From an uncultured Agromyces sp. (GTDB lineage: Bacteria; Actinomycetota; Actinomycetes; Actinomycetales; Microbacteriaceae), in assembly GCA_913053875.1 (NCBI GenBank), contig CAJXGN010000007.1:124001-188000 (forward strand): a stretch of DNA of 64,000 nucleotides, given 5' to 3'. The translations under genes and the position numbers were made by a program. A model generated the notes under the pieces. It was not told the origin of the DNA. It did no database searches and saw only the letters and a list, made by a program, of their open reading frames with translations. Numbering within the stretch: the first letter of the stretch is position 1; each line of letters starts with the position of its first letter. This document shows positions 35,567 through 43,682 of this stretch, one piece after another.

Positions 35567-36507
35567 CCCTTGACCGCCCCCGAGACCATGCCGCTCGTCA
35601 TGCGGTTCTGCACGATGAGGAAGAAGATCACGACGGGGATGGCGATGAGCGTCGAGCCGGCCATGAGCTGGGCCCAGTCGGTGCCGCCGTTCGGGTCGAG
35701 GAAGGTGCGCAGCCACACCGGCAGCGTCATGGCCTCGGGCCGCGGGTTGATGACCAGCGCGAACACGAACTCGTTCCACGCCTGGATGAACCCGAACACG
35801 CCCGTGGCGACGAGGCCCGGCGCGAGCAGCGGGAAGGTGATGCGCCAGAACGCCTGCGTGCGGCTCAGGCCGTCGATCATCGCGGCCTCCTCGAGGTCGG
35901 CGGGCACGCCGTCGACGAACCCGCGCAGGGTCCAGATCGTGAACGGCAGCACCGTGGCGACGTACACGAGCGTGAGGCCCGCGATCGAGTTGAGCAGGTG
36001 CCACGAGTCCATGACCCGGAACATCGAGATGATCATGGCCTCGGCCGGGATCATCTGGATGATGAGGATCGCGATGATGAACGACACGCGGCTGCGGAAC
36101 CGGAAGCGGGTGACCGCGACGGCCGCGAGGAACGCGAACACCAGCGCAATGAGCACCGTGAGCAGCGTGATCTGCAGCGAGTTCGCGAGCGCCGGCAGGA
36201 ACGGCGCGCGCTCGTAGTTGAAGATGACGTCGATGTAGTTCTGCAGGCTGCCGTTCTCGGGCCAGAAGTGCACCTCGCTGCCGCGCACCTGTGAGTTCGG
36301 CTGCAGCGACGTGTTCACCATCCAGTAGACGGGGAACACGCTCATGACGAAGATCACCAGGGCGGATGCCGCGAGCAGCACCTTCCCGACGACCGAGCGC
36401 GCGCTCCGGCGGCGGGTGGGGGCGGCGGACGGCGTCGCGGGGAGGGCCGTCGTGCCGTGCGCGTGGGCGCCTGCCGTGACGGCGGCGCGCGTGTCGGCGG
36501 CGGTCAT
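35563..36507 (-). CDS. Carbohydrate ABC transporter permease (MalG-type)
   Basis: 314 aa. Six membrane segments after a 40-residue Ala-rich cytoplasmic N-terminus. The EAA loop is present: DLEEAAMIDGLSRTQAFWRITFPLLAPGL, the site of ATPase contact. The C-terminus NRMTSGMVSGAVKG is the MalG/CUT1 ending. It pairs with the MalF-type permease directly upstream (ATGA overlap). No ATP-binding gene lies in the operon; in actinobacteria CUT1 importers usually share one MsiK-type ATPase encoded elsewhere. Confidence 0.95.
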   Translation of the reverse strand: MTAADTRAAVTAGAHAHGTTALPATPSAAPTRRRSARSVVGKVLLAASALVIFVMSVFPVYWMVNTSLQPNSQVRGSEVHFWPENGSLQNYIDVIFNYERAPFLPALANSLQITLLTVLIALVFAFLAAVAVTRFRFRSRVSFIIAILIIQMIPAEAMIISMFRVMDSWHLLNSIAGLTLVYVATVLPFTIWTLRGFVDGVPADLEEAAMIDGLSRTQAFWRITFPLLAPGLVATGVFGFIQAWNEFVFALVINPRPEAMTLPVWLRTFLDPNGGTDWAQLMAGSTLIAIPVVIFFLIVQNRMTSGMVSGAVKG

Positions 36508-37481
36508 CGGTCCTCCTTGAGGCTCTGGCGGACGTAGTAGAGGGAGATGGCGACCAGGAACAGCACCACGATCACCGAGATCGCACCGCCGACGCCGAAG
36601 TCGCCCGTGCCGAGCGACACGCGGTAGATGTAGACGCCGAGCGTGTTGGTCTGCTCGGCGAGGCCGCCGAGCGCCTGCAGCGCGTAGATCTGGGTGAACA
36701 CGCGCAGGTCCCAGATGATCTGCAGGATGGTCACGACGATCAGGATCGGCCGCAGGAACGGCACGATCACCAGGAAGAAGCGCTTGAACGGGCCGGCGCC
36801 GTCGAGCTGCGCCGCCTCGAGCACCTCGTCGGGCACCTGGGTGAGGCCCGCGAACACGGTGAACGCGACGAAGGGGATGGCACCCCAGACGATCACGATG
36901 CCGGCGACGAAGAAGAAGCTGAGGGGCTCGAGCAGCCACGAGTGGCCGCGGAAGTCGAGGCCGAACCACTCGGAGAGCGCGTAGTTCAGCACGCCGTACT
37001 GCGAGTCGAAGATCCAGCCCCAGACGATGGTGGCCGACAGGGGCGGCATCGCCCACGCGAGCAGCAGGCCGACCGAGACGAGCAGGCGCCAGCCGGCGGC
37101 CAGCTTGCGCATGAGCAGCGCGACCAGCACGCCGACGACCATGGTGATGACGACGCAGGCTGCGGCGAAGAGCACCGAGCGGCCGAGCACCTGCCAGAAC
37201 TCCGGGTCGCCCAGCACGCCGAGGTAGTTGCCGAGCCCGACGAACTCGGGCGGTGCGCCGAAGACCTGCGCGCGGCCGAACTCCTGGAACGACATGATGA
37301 CCAGCTGCAGCAGCGGCCAGCCGATCACCGCGATGAGGATGATGAGCGCGGGGACGAGCAGCGCGTAGGGCGTGAGGCGTGCGCCGGTGCGGCCGCGCCG
37401 CTTCGGGCGGGGCGGGCCGTCGGGCAGGGCGGCCCCGGCGTCGTCCCGGGCGGGCGCCTCGGGTCGAGTGACGGTGCTCAT
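36504..37481 (-). CDS. Carbohydrate ABC transporter permease (MalF-type)
   Basis: 325 aa. Six hydrophobic segments starting at PYALLVPALIILIAVIGWPLLQLV. The EAA motif is VLEAAQLDGAGPFKRFFLVIVPFLRP. The ATG at 37481 has AGGAG about 8 nt upstream. It is separated from the binding-protein gene by 196 bp that hold a strong hairpin. Substrate by context: GlcNAc, chitobiose or related amino sugars. Confidence 0.95.
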   Translation of the reverse strand: MSTVTRPEAPARDDAGAALPDGPPRPKRRGRTGARLTPYALLVPALIILIAVIGWPLLQLVIMSFQEFGRAQVFGAPPEFVGLGNYLGVLGDPEFWQVLGRSVLFAAACVVITMVVGVLVALLMRKLAAGWRLLVSVGLLLAWAMPPLSATIVWGWIFDSQYGVLNYALSEWFGLDFRGHSWLLEPLSFFFVAGIVIVWGAIPFVAFTVFAGLTQVPDEVLEAAQLDGAGPFKRFFLVIVPFLRPILIVVTILQIIWDLRVFTQIYALQALGGLAEQTNTLGVYIYRVSLGTGDFGVGGAISVIVVLFLVAISLYYVRQSLKEDR

Positions 37482-37547
37482 GGAGTGACTCCTGGTTCGA
37501 GCGGGGTGGTGCTGCCATGATGCGCGCGGCGGCACGAAAAGAACAGG

Positions 37548-37588
37548 GATGCCCGGCACGACGTGTGGTGCCGGTCGTGCCGGGCATC
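37548..37588 (-). terminator. Intercistronic hairpin between binding protein and permeases
   Basis: GATGCCCGGCACGAC (37548-37562) and GTCGTGCCGGGCATC (37574-37588) are perfect 15-bp arms around an 11-base loop. It lies about 90 nt after the binding-protein stop and 66 nt before the permease start, within an otherwise continuous operon. No U-tract follows. Partial termination or 3'-end protection would raise the binding protein over the permeases, as known for malE-type genes. Confidence 0.75.
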
Positions 37589-37677
37589 GGCGGGCCCTGG
37601 GGCCCGAGGGGTGGCCGCGGTGCGGCCGGTTCCGGGTCGGCGGCGTGTGTGGGGGCCGCCGACCCGGAGTGCGGGGA

Positions 37678-38919
37678 CTAGCCGTTGAGGATGTCCTCGA
37701 TCTTCTCGTCGACCTCGGCCGCGAGCTCGGCGACGTCGCCGCCCTGGGCGATCTTCACGAAGAAGTCCTCCAGGACGCGCGAGGCCTCGACCTCGGCCCA
37801 GTTCGGCGATGCCGGGGTGAGCTTCGCGCTGCCCGCAGCGGCGGTGAAGGCCTGCGCCTCCGGGCTGTCGCCGAGGGTGCTCGCGAGCGACTGCTTGGCC
37901 GGGATGAGGCCGTTCTCGCCGTAGATCGTCTGGAACTCGTCGCTCAGGATGATCGCGAGTGCGCTCTTGGCGAGCTCCGGGTACTCGGAGTTGGCCGAGA
38001 CGCCGATGTTCGAGCCGCCGGCGAAGGCCTGCGCGGCGCCGCCGTCGGCACCCGGGAGGGCGTAGACGAACGGAGCGGCCGGCGCGTTCTCGGTCTCGCA
38101 GCCGCTGGCCAGGCCCAGGGCCCAGTTCGGCGACGAGAACTGGATCGCGTCACCCTCGCAGTACGGGGTCCACGGCTCGGCGTTGTCGCCGTCCTTCGGG
38201 GCGACCGAGGCGTTGAGCATGAGGTCCTGCACCTGCTCGAGGCCGACGATCGACTCGGGCGAGCTCAGCTGCGCGTCCCAGCCGTCGCCCTCGGGAACGG
38301 CGATCTCGCCGCCGGCCTCCCAGATGAAGGGCAGGGCGTTGTACCAGTCCTGGCCGGCGAAGTAGATGCCCGACTTGCCGTCGTTGTCGGCGGCGAGCTC
38401 CTTGGCCTGCGCGATGTAGTCGTCGAGCGTGGCCGGGGCCTCCGACACGAAGGCCGGGTCGGCGAACACGACGCGCGCACCCGCGTAGAGCGGAGCGGCG
38501 TAGAAGGCGCCGTCGTACGAGCCCGCCTCGACGAAGCCCGGGAGCAGGTCGTCGCCGCCGAGCGCCTCGTAGTCGTCGGAGATGTCGAGCAGCGCGCCGA
38601 CCGACGTGAACGCCGGAGCCTGCGTGTTGCCGAACTCCACCAGGTCGGGGCTGTCGGACGAGGAGAGGCTGGTGGTCAGCTTGTCGACCAGGCCGTCCCA
38701 CGACTGCTCCTCGATGGTGAGGGTCGAGCCGGGGTTCTCCGCCTCGAACGTCTCGACGAGGTAGTCGCGAGCGTCCTGGGGCGTGTCCGCGCCGACGAGC
38801 CAGACCCGGAGGTCACCGGTCTCGGGCTCGCTCTCGGAAGCAGCGTCGCCTCCCGAGGCGCAACCGGCGAGGGCGAGCGCAGCAGCGGCGCCGAGCGCCA
38901 CGATGCCGAGTTTCCGCAT
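37678..38919 (-). CDS. Extracellular sugar-binding lipoprotein of ABC importer
   Basis: 413 aa. N-terminus MRKLGIVALGAAAALALAGCAS with a clear lipobox (LAGC), so it is anchored to the outer face of the membrane. The mature part is a cluster B substrate-binding protein: LVETFEAENPGSTLTIEEQSW and LVEFGNTQAPAF. The C-terminal segment is SPNWAEVEASRVLEDFFVKIAQGG. The ATG at 38919 has AAAGGAAA at 8 nt; an upstream in-frame start at 38973 lacks a signal peptide. It follows the ROK repressor by 69 bp on the same strand. Ligand by context: amino sugar oligomers. Confidence 0.95.
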   Translation of the reverse strand: MRKLGIVALGAAAALALAGCASGGDAASESEPETGDLRVWLVGADTPQDARDYLVETFEAENPGSTLTIEEQSWDGLVDKLTTSLSSSDSPDLVEFGNTQAPAFTSVGALLDISDDYEALGGDDLLPGFVEAGSYDGAFYAAPLYAGARVVFADPAFVSEAPATLDDYIAQAKELAADNDGKSGIYFAGQDWYNALPFIWEAGGEIAVPEGDGWDAQLSSPESIVGLEQVQDLMLNASVAPKDGDNAEPWTPYCEGDAIQFSSPNWALGLASGCETENAPAAPFVYALPGADGGAAQAFAGGSNIGVSANSEYPELAKSALAIILSDEFQTIYGENGLIPAKQSLASTLGDSPEAQAFTAAAGSAKLTPASPNWAEVEASRVLEDFFVKIAQGGDVAELAAEVDEKIEDILNG

Positions 38920-38988
38920 TGCTGTGTTTCCTTTCGTGGGGGTGTGGTCACCGGCCGGGGCGCCGGAGTCCATGGTGCAGGAGTCTCC

Positions 38989-40248
38989 TCAAGAGACCCC
39001 GAGTTGGCCGGAGAGGACCATGACGGCCGCGCCGCGCAGGACGATGTCCTGCCCGTGCGTGGTCATCCGGATCCGGAGATCGCGGTTCACGTCCGCCATC
39101 GTCCGGTTCCGGAGCGTCTCGACGGCCGCCTCTCGCAAGGGGCCGTCAAGCAGTTCGGCCGGACCGCTCAGCACGACCTCTGCGAGGTTGAGCGCTCCGA
39201 CCACGGGGGCGAGCACGATGCCGAGTCGGCGGCCCGCCTCCCGAAGAATGGTGTCGCGCGCCGCGGCACGCGAGTCGTCACCGGCGACCGCCGTGGCGGC
39301 CGCCAGCTCGGCGGACAGGCGCGGCTCGGCGAGCCAGGCCTCGAGGCAGCCGTGCTTGCCGCACGCGCAGGCCGGGCCGCCGTCGGTGCCGACGACGACG
39401 TGGCCGATCTCGCCGGCCGCGTAGGCACCGCCGATGAGCGGCCGGCCGCCGACGATGAGCCCGGCGCCGACGCCTCGGCCGACCTTGACGAGGATGACGT
39501 CGTCGTCGCCGTCGCGTGTGGCGTGCTCGGCGAGCACCGCGGCGTTCGCGTCGTTTGCCACGTGCACCGGCACGCCGGCCGCCGCGCGGATGCGTGCCCG
39601 CAGGTCGAGGTCGGTCCAGCCGAGGTTCGGGGCGCGGCGCACGACGCCCGAGTCGTCGACGACACCGGGCGAGCCGACGCCCACGCCGAGCAGCGGGGCG
39701 GATGCGACGGAGGCGAGCCGCTCCACGAGGGCGATGACGAGTGCGATCGCCTCCTCGCCCGTGGCGCCGGCGACCTGCACCTCGGCACGCTCGAGCACTG
39801 CGCCCTCGAGGTCGAGCACGGCACCGCGGAAGACGGAGGCGTCGGAGAGGTCGACGCCGATGATCTGGAACGCGTCGCGGGCGATGTCGATGAGGGTCGC
39901 GGGCTTTCCCGGCCGCGCGGACTCGCGCTGGCCCAGCTCGACGACGAGCCCCTCGCCGATGAGGTCGGCGACCAGGTCGGAGACGGTGACCCGGGTGAGG
40001 CCGGTCTCGCGGGCGACGTCGGCGCGGCTGCGGGCGCCGGCGGTGTAGAGCGTCTGGAGCACGAGTGCGCGATTGTGGTGGCGCGCGTGCTCGGGCAGTC
40101 GCTTGCCGGTGGGGCGGAGCGCGCGACCGAATCCGGCGGCCACCGACGTCGTGTCGAGCCGCAGCTGCGGGGCCTGCGCGGCCCGCCCGGCGGCAGCGTC
40201 GGCGGGCACCTCGATGAGGGTGCTGCGCTGCTGATCCGCCGTGGTCAT
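38989..40248 (-). CDS. ROK-family transcriptional repressor of the GlcNAc operon
   Basis: 419 aa. An N-terminal winged helix (HNRALVLQTLYTAGARSRADVARETGLTRVTVSDLV) is followed by a ROK kinase-like sensor domain. The zinc motif AAGEIGHVVVG...CACGKHGCLE is intact. The ATP/sugar domain is present but the kinase Asp context (VANDANAAVLAEH) is the one shared by NagC/XylR repressors. It heads the operon leading to nagB, and its start codon lies inside a 31-bp inverted repeat, so autoregulation by its own product is likely. There is no Shine-Dalgarno sequence; TACTAA at 40254-40259 ends 5 nt before the ATG. Confidence 0.92.
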   Translation of the reverse strand: MTTADQQRSTLIEVPADAAAGRAAQAPQLRLDTTSVAAGFGRALRPTGKRLPEHARHHNRALVLQTLYTAGARSRADVARETGLTRVTVSDLVADLIGEGLVVELGQRESARPGKPATLIDIARDAFQIIGVDLSDASVFRGAVLDLEGAVLERAEVQVAGATGEEAIALVIALVERLASVASAPLLGVGVGSPGVVDDSGVVRRAPNLGWTDLDLRARIRAAAGVPVHVANDANAAVLAEHATRDGDDDVILVKVGRGVGAGLIVGGRPLIGGAYAAGEIGHVVVGTDGGPACACGKHGCLEAWLAEPRLSAELAAATAVAGDDSRAAARDTILREAGRRLGIVLAPVVGALNLAEVVLSGPAELLDGPLREAAVETLRNRTMADVNRDLRIRMTTHGQDIVLRGAAVMVLSGQLGVS

Positions 40249-40277
40249 GTTTGTTAGTAAACCTTACGAACAAACAT
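40247..40277. promoter_or_regulatory. 31-bp inverted repeat, candidate ROK operator
   Basis: Left arm ATGTTTGTTAGTAA (40247-40260), spacer ACC, right arm TTACGAACAAACAT (40264-40277): 13 of 14 positions are complementary. The left arm covers the ROK gene start codon region and its -10 box (TACTAA, 40254-40259, minus strand). Bound repressor would block both transcription and the leaderless start. The AT content is far above the surroundings. Confidence 0.75.
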
Positions 40278-40352
40278 CCCACAAGGGTTCGCCACGAATT
40301 CGTGCGGCCGTTACCGAGTCGTGACCTGCGGGTCCTGCCGGCCACGAGACGC

Positions 40353-40390
40353 CGAACGGGCGGCGGATCCGCAGATCCACCGCCCGTTCG
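40353..40390 (-). terminator. Terminator-like hairpin after the subtilase gene
   Basis: Arms at 40353-40369 and 40374-40390 (17 bp, one mismatch) with a 4-base loop, starting 27 bp after the subtilase stop. The arms begin CGAACGGGCGG. No U-tract follows, as usual for high-GC actinobacteria. It also faces the ROK promoter, insulating the two. Confidence 0.75.
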
Positions 40391-40416
40391 TGTCGCCCGA
40401 CTGGGCGGGTGCGCGC

Positions 40417-43400
40417 CTAGGGCGCGACCTCGACGACGGTCGTCACGCCCGTGTCGCCGTACTCGACGAGGCCGAGGTACGACCGGCGCGGGTTGAGCGC
40501 CTTCCACGACAGCTCGTACGACGACTCCTCGCCGATGGCGAGCGAGAGCTCGTCCGGCTCGACGGTGACGTGGCCATCACCCTCCGGCGTCACCGAGTAC
40601 GACGTGAGCGCGAACGGCACGTCGGTGCCCGAGTAGACGTCCGCGACCACCAGGTAGTAGCCGGGCTCGGGGTCGGTGAGGTCGACCCGCTCGTCCGTCG
40701 CGCCCGTCGCCGAGTACCACAGCGCGGTCAGCGGACCGGTCTCGCTCGCCATCTTGTAGACGTAGAGGTCGAGGTCCTCCGGCGATGCCGTGTTCGCGAG
40801 GTCCCAGCGCTGCAGGGCCACGCCCTCGGGCAGCTCGACGACCCACTCGAACGCCTCCCCGGCGCTGCCGGTGGCCGACGTGCCGCGCTTCGCGCCGTGC
40901 TGCGCGAGCAGCTCGCCCTCGGCGAGGCCCTGGAACTCGAGCGGCACGGTGCCGTCGAGCCCGCCGACGACCGTGACCTCGAGCGCGCCGCGCTTGGCGT
41001 CGGCCGAGATCGTGCCGGGCGCCGCGATGGCGACCGGCTTGACCGCGACCGGGCTGCGCACCTCGGTCGCACCCGAGGTCCAGGTCATCGATCCCGTGGC
41101 CCAGGTGCCGAGCACCGCGTCGGTGCGGAGGAAGGTCACCGAGTAGGTGGCCTCCTCGCCCGCCGCCAGCGTGAGCGACGACGGCTCGATCGAGACGTCC
41201 ACGCCGGCGAGGCCGGTGACGGATGCCTCGTAGGTGCCCGCCTCCGCGGCCCGCACGGTGCGGGTGACGGTCTGCGTGCCCGCGAGCGAGCCGATCGAGA
41301 TCGACGCCTGGTTGAGGTCGGACGGGTCCACCGAGGTGTCCCAGCCGCCCACGTCGTAGCCCGAGCCCTCGATGTAGTCGTACCAGTCGAACACGTCGCT
41401 CTCGAAGACGAGGCCCGGCGCGAAGAACGACGTCGGGTCGACATGGCCCGCGCCCTGCGCGAACACGTCCGAGACCGGCTCGCCCGCGGCGTCGACGAGG
41501 TCGTACGCCGTGGTCATCATGGCCGACTTGACCTCCATCGGGCTCGCGTCGGGGTGCACGCCGAAGTACAGCGCCGCGAGTCCCGCGATGTGCGGGGCCG
41601 CCATCGACGTGCCCGAGAGGAACGCGTAGGTGCCGTCGGCACCCTCGGCGTTCGCGCTCGCCGCGAGGATCGCGACGCCGGGCGCAGCGATGTCGGGCTT
41701 CAGCACGTCGCTGTCCTCGGCGATCGCGGGACCGCGCGAGCTGAACCCGGCGATCTGCGGAGCCGGCGGGGTCACCGGCAGCGCACCCTCGGCGTGACCG
41801 GTCGCGAACGAGACCGTCGCGCCGTCGGTCGCCGCGTAGGCGAAGACCGGCTCGCGCACGGTGTCGGCGATGTGGATCGTCGGTACCGAGTGCAGGTCGA
41901 GGTCGATCGAGTTCGGCGAGGGGTTCGCCATGATCATGCCGACGCCGCCGGCGTTCGACACCTCGAGCGACTTGTCCACGCGAGCGTGCACGCCGCGGTC
42001 GCAGTAGACGACCTTGCCCGCAGCACCCGCGGGGTCGAGCGTGCCGAGGCCGCAGAGCAGCGCGTCGGCGGGGCTCACGCCGTCGGCCGGGATCTGGTCG
42101 GCGCGCACGAGCGCCGTCTCGTCGAGGCCGGCGGCCGGCACCGTGACCGATCCACCCGCGTACTGCGAGCCGTCACCCAGGGTGAGCGTCGCCTCGTAGC
42201 TCGGGATCGTGGTCGCGGCCACCGTCGTGATCCACGGCGAGGCGTGGTCGAGCGTCGAGGCGCCCGGACCCGAGTTGCCGGCCGACGCGGAGACGAACAC
42301 GCCCGCCGCGGCAGCACCGAGGAAGGCGACATCGGTCGCGGAGATCGAACTCGTCGCGGCACCGCCGCCGATCGAGAAGTTGATCACGTCGACGCCGTCG
42401 TAGACGGCGTCGTCGATCGCGGCGAGCAGGTCGGAGGTGGCGCAGCCGTCGTCGTCCTGCGACGCCGGATCCGGTCCCGACCAGCACACCTTGTAGGCGG
42501 CGATCTTCGCCGCGGGCGCGACGCCCACGACGCCGTCGAAGGTGCTCGCACCGACGGCGACCTCGCCCACGTACTCGCCCGCCGCCGTGCTGGCGGTGTG
42601 CGAGCCGTGGCCGTCGCCGTCGCGTGGCGAGAGGTACTCGCCGATGCTCGCGTCGCCGATGCGGTCGGCGCCGAAGCCGTCGACGTAGTAGCGCGCGCCG
42701 ACCACCTTCGTCGAGCAATCGCTCGCGGCGAACTGCTCGCCCTCGACGCAGACACCCGTGAAGGTGCCGCCGTCGGCCTTCTCGAAGACGATCGCGTCGC
42801 CGTCGAGGTACGGGTCGGCGCCGGGCGTCGAGCCGAGCGCGGCACCCGCGAACGAGGCGTTCTCGGGCGCGATGCCGGTGTCGAGCACGCCGACCACGAC
42901 GCCCTCGCCCGCGGCGTCGCGGCCGCCGACCTCGTCCCAGACCCCACCGATGCCGTCGGCACCCGCGCCGAGTCCGAGGAACTCGGTCGACGGCGTCGCC
43001 GTGAGCTTGCGCAGCTCGTCTGCCTCGATGCCGATGACGCCGGGCTTCGCGGCGAGCTCGGCCGCCTGCTCCGCCGTGAGGTCCGCGGCGAAGCCGTTGA
43101 GCGCCGTCGTGTAGTGCACGTCCACCTCGGCGCCGACCGCGTCGGCGGTCTCGTCCTGCGTGGACTCGAGGTGCTTCGCGTACGCCTGCGCCGCGGGCGT
43201 ACCGGCGTCGAACGCCTTGCCCTTGCCCGGCTTCGTCGCCCGCAGACCGGGCTCGCCGCCCTCGTAGGCCGCGACCGCGGGAGCCTTCAGCGTGACGATG
43301 TAGCGACCGTCGGTGAAGTCCGTCAGGTCGACGTACCCCGTCGCACCCGCCACCGACACCTCCGCGGTCCCGGTCGGTGCGGCGAGCGCCGCTCCCCCGA

Positions 43401-43497
43401 CGCCGAGCGCCCCGGAAACGACGACGGCACCGCTCAGCGCTGCCGCCGCGATGCCGCGAATCCTGACGGGCCGAGCCCGTCGCTGTGTTGCATGCAA
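40417..43497 (-). CDS. Secreted subtilisin-like serine protease (S8), TTG start
   Basis: 1026 aa. A basic N-terminus and Ala-rich signal peptide (cleavage near AALAA, residue 40) are followed by an inhibitor I9 prodomain (60-165). The S8 domain has the triad Asp206 (GVLDTGIAPE), His297 (DGDGHGSHTAS) and Ser631 (SGTSMAAPHIAG), with Asn408 for the oxyanion hole. A PA-domain insert sits near residues 440-565 (GMIMANPSP). The C-terminal 350 residues are fibronectin III/Fn3-like and a final beta domain. The start is TTG 43497: AGGGGA lies 5 nt upstream and no in-frame ATG exists before the signal peptide. It is probably a nutritional exoprotease. Confidence 0.93.
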   Translation of the reverse strand: MHATQRRARPVRIRGIAAAALSGAVVVSGALGVGGAALAAPTGTAEVSVAGATGYVDLTDFTDGRYIVTLKAPAVAAYEGGEPGLRATKPGKGKAFDAGTPAAQAYAKHLESTQDETADAVGAEVDVHYTTALNGFAADLTAEQAAELAAKPGVIGIEADELRKLTATPSTEFLGLGAGADGIGGVWDEVGGRDAAGEGVVVGVLDTGIAPENASFAGAALGSTPGADPYLDGDAIVFEKADGGTFTGVCVEGEQFAASDCSTKVVGARYYVDGFGADRIGDASIGEYLSPRDGDGHGSHTASTAAGEYVGEVAVGASTFDGVVGVAPAAKIAAYKVCWSGPDPASQDDDGCATSDLLAAIDDAVYDGVDVINFSIGGGAATSSISATDVAFLGAAAAGVFVSASAGNSGPGASTLDHASPWITTVAATTIPSYEATLTLGDGSQYAGGSVTVPAAGLDETALVRADQIPADGVSPADALLCGLGTLDPAGAAGKVVYCDRGVHARVDKSLEVSNAGGVGMIMANPSPNSIDLDLHSVPTIHIADTVREPVFAYAATDGATVSFATGHAEGALPVTPPAPQIAGFSSRGPAIAEDSDVLKPDIAAPGVAILAASANAEGADGTYAFLSGTSMAAPHIAGLAALYFGVHPDASPMEVKSAMMTTAYDLVDAAGEPVSDVFAQGAGHVDPTSFFAPGLVFESDVFDWYDYIEGSGYDVGGWDTSVDPSDLNQASISIGSLAGTQTVTRTVRAAEAGTYEASVTGLAGVDVSIEPSSLTLAAGEEATYSVTFLRTDAVLGTWATGSMTWTSGATEVRSPVAVKPVAIAAPGTISADAKRGALEVTVVGGLDGTVPLEFQGLAEGELLAQHGAKRGTSATGSAGEAFEWVVELPEGVALQRWDLANTASPEDLDLYVYKMASETGPLTALWYSATGATDERVDLTDPEPGYYLVVADVYSGTDVPFALTSYSVTPEGDGHVTVEPDELSLAIGEESSYELSWKALNPRRSYLGLVEYGDTGVTTVVEVAP

Positions 43498-43682
43498 ATC
43501 GAATCCCCTGTCTTCGGATGATGCGCGCACCCCCCCGATCAGGGGGTGCACAGTGTCATCGAACCTATCCCAAGGAATTCGCAGGATGAAGGGACTCCAC
43601 ACGCAGATTCGCTGCGTATCATGCATGATCTTTGTCTCGTCGAGGATTTCTCGAAGAATCCGCGAACAGAGGTGAGGGTCCC
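43498..43682 (-). promoter_or_regulatory. Leader and promoter region of the subtilase gene
   Basis: TAGGTT at 43562-43567 (minus strand) is the best -10, with TTCATC 17 bp upstream as a weak -35. The mRNA leader of about 55 nt then contains a hairpin with arms GCACCCCC (43527-43534) and GGGGGTGC (43542-43549). Further upstream is a 12-bp palindrome ATCATGCATGAT (43618-43629). The region is notably less GC-rich than its neighbours. Which elements matter is not known. Confidence 0.45.

Noticed and set aside
35563..37481. Possible loss of the ATP-binding gene from the sugar importer operon
   Set aside because: CUT1 importers of actinobacteria normally share one MsiK-type ATPase encoded elsewhere; no remnant of an ATPase gene is present.
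40321..43521. Open frame of over 1000 codons on the plus strand across the subtilase gene
   Set aside because: It is antisense to a gene with an intact catalytic triad and signal peptide; its translation is Arg/Val/Gly-rich low-complexity sequence without domains, as expected from GC-rich codon bias in the opposite frame.
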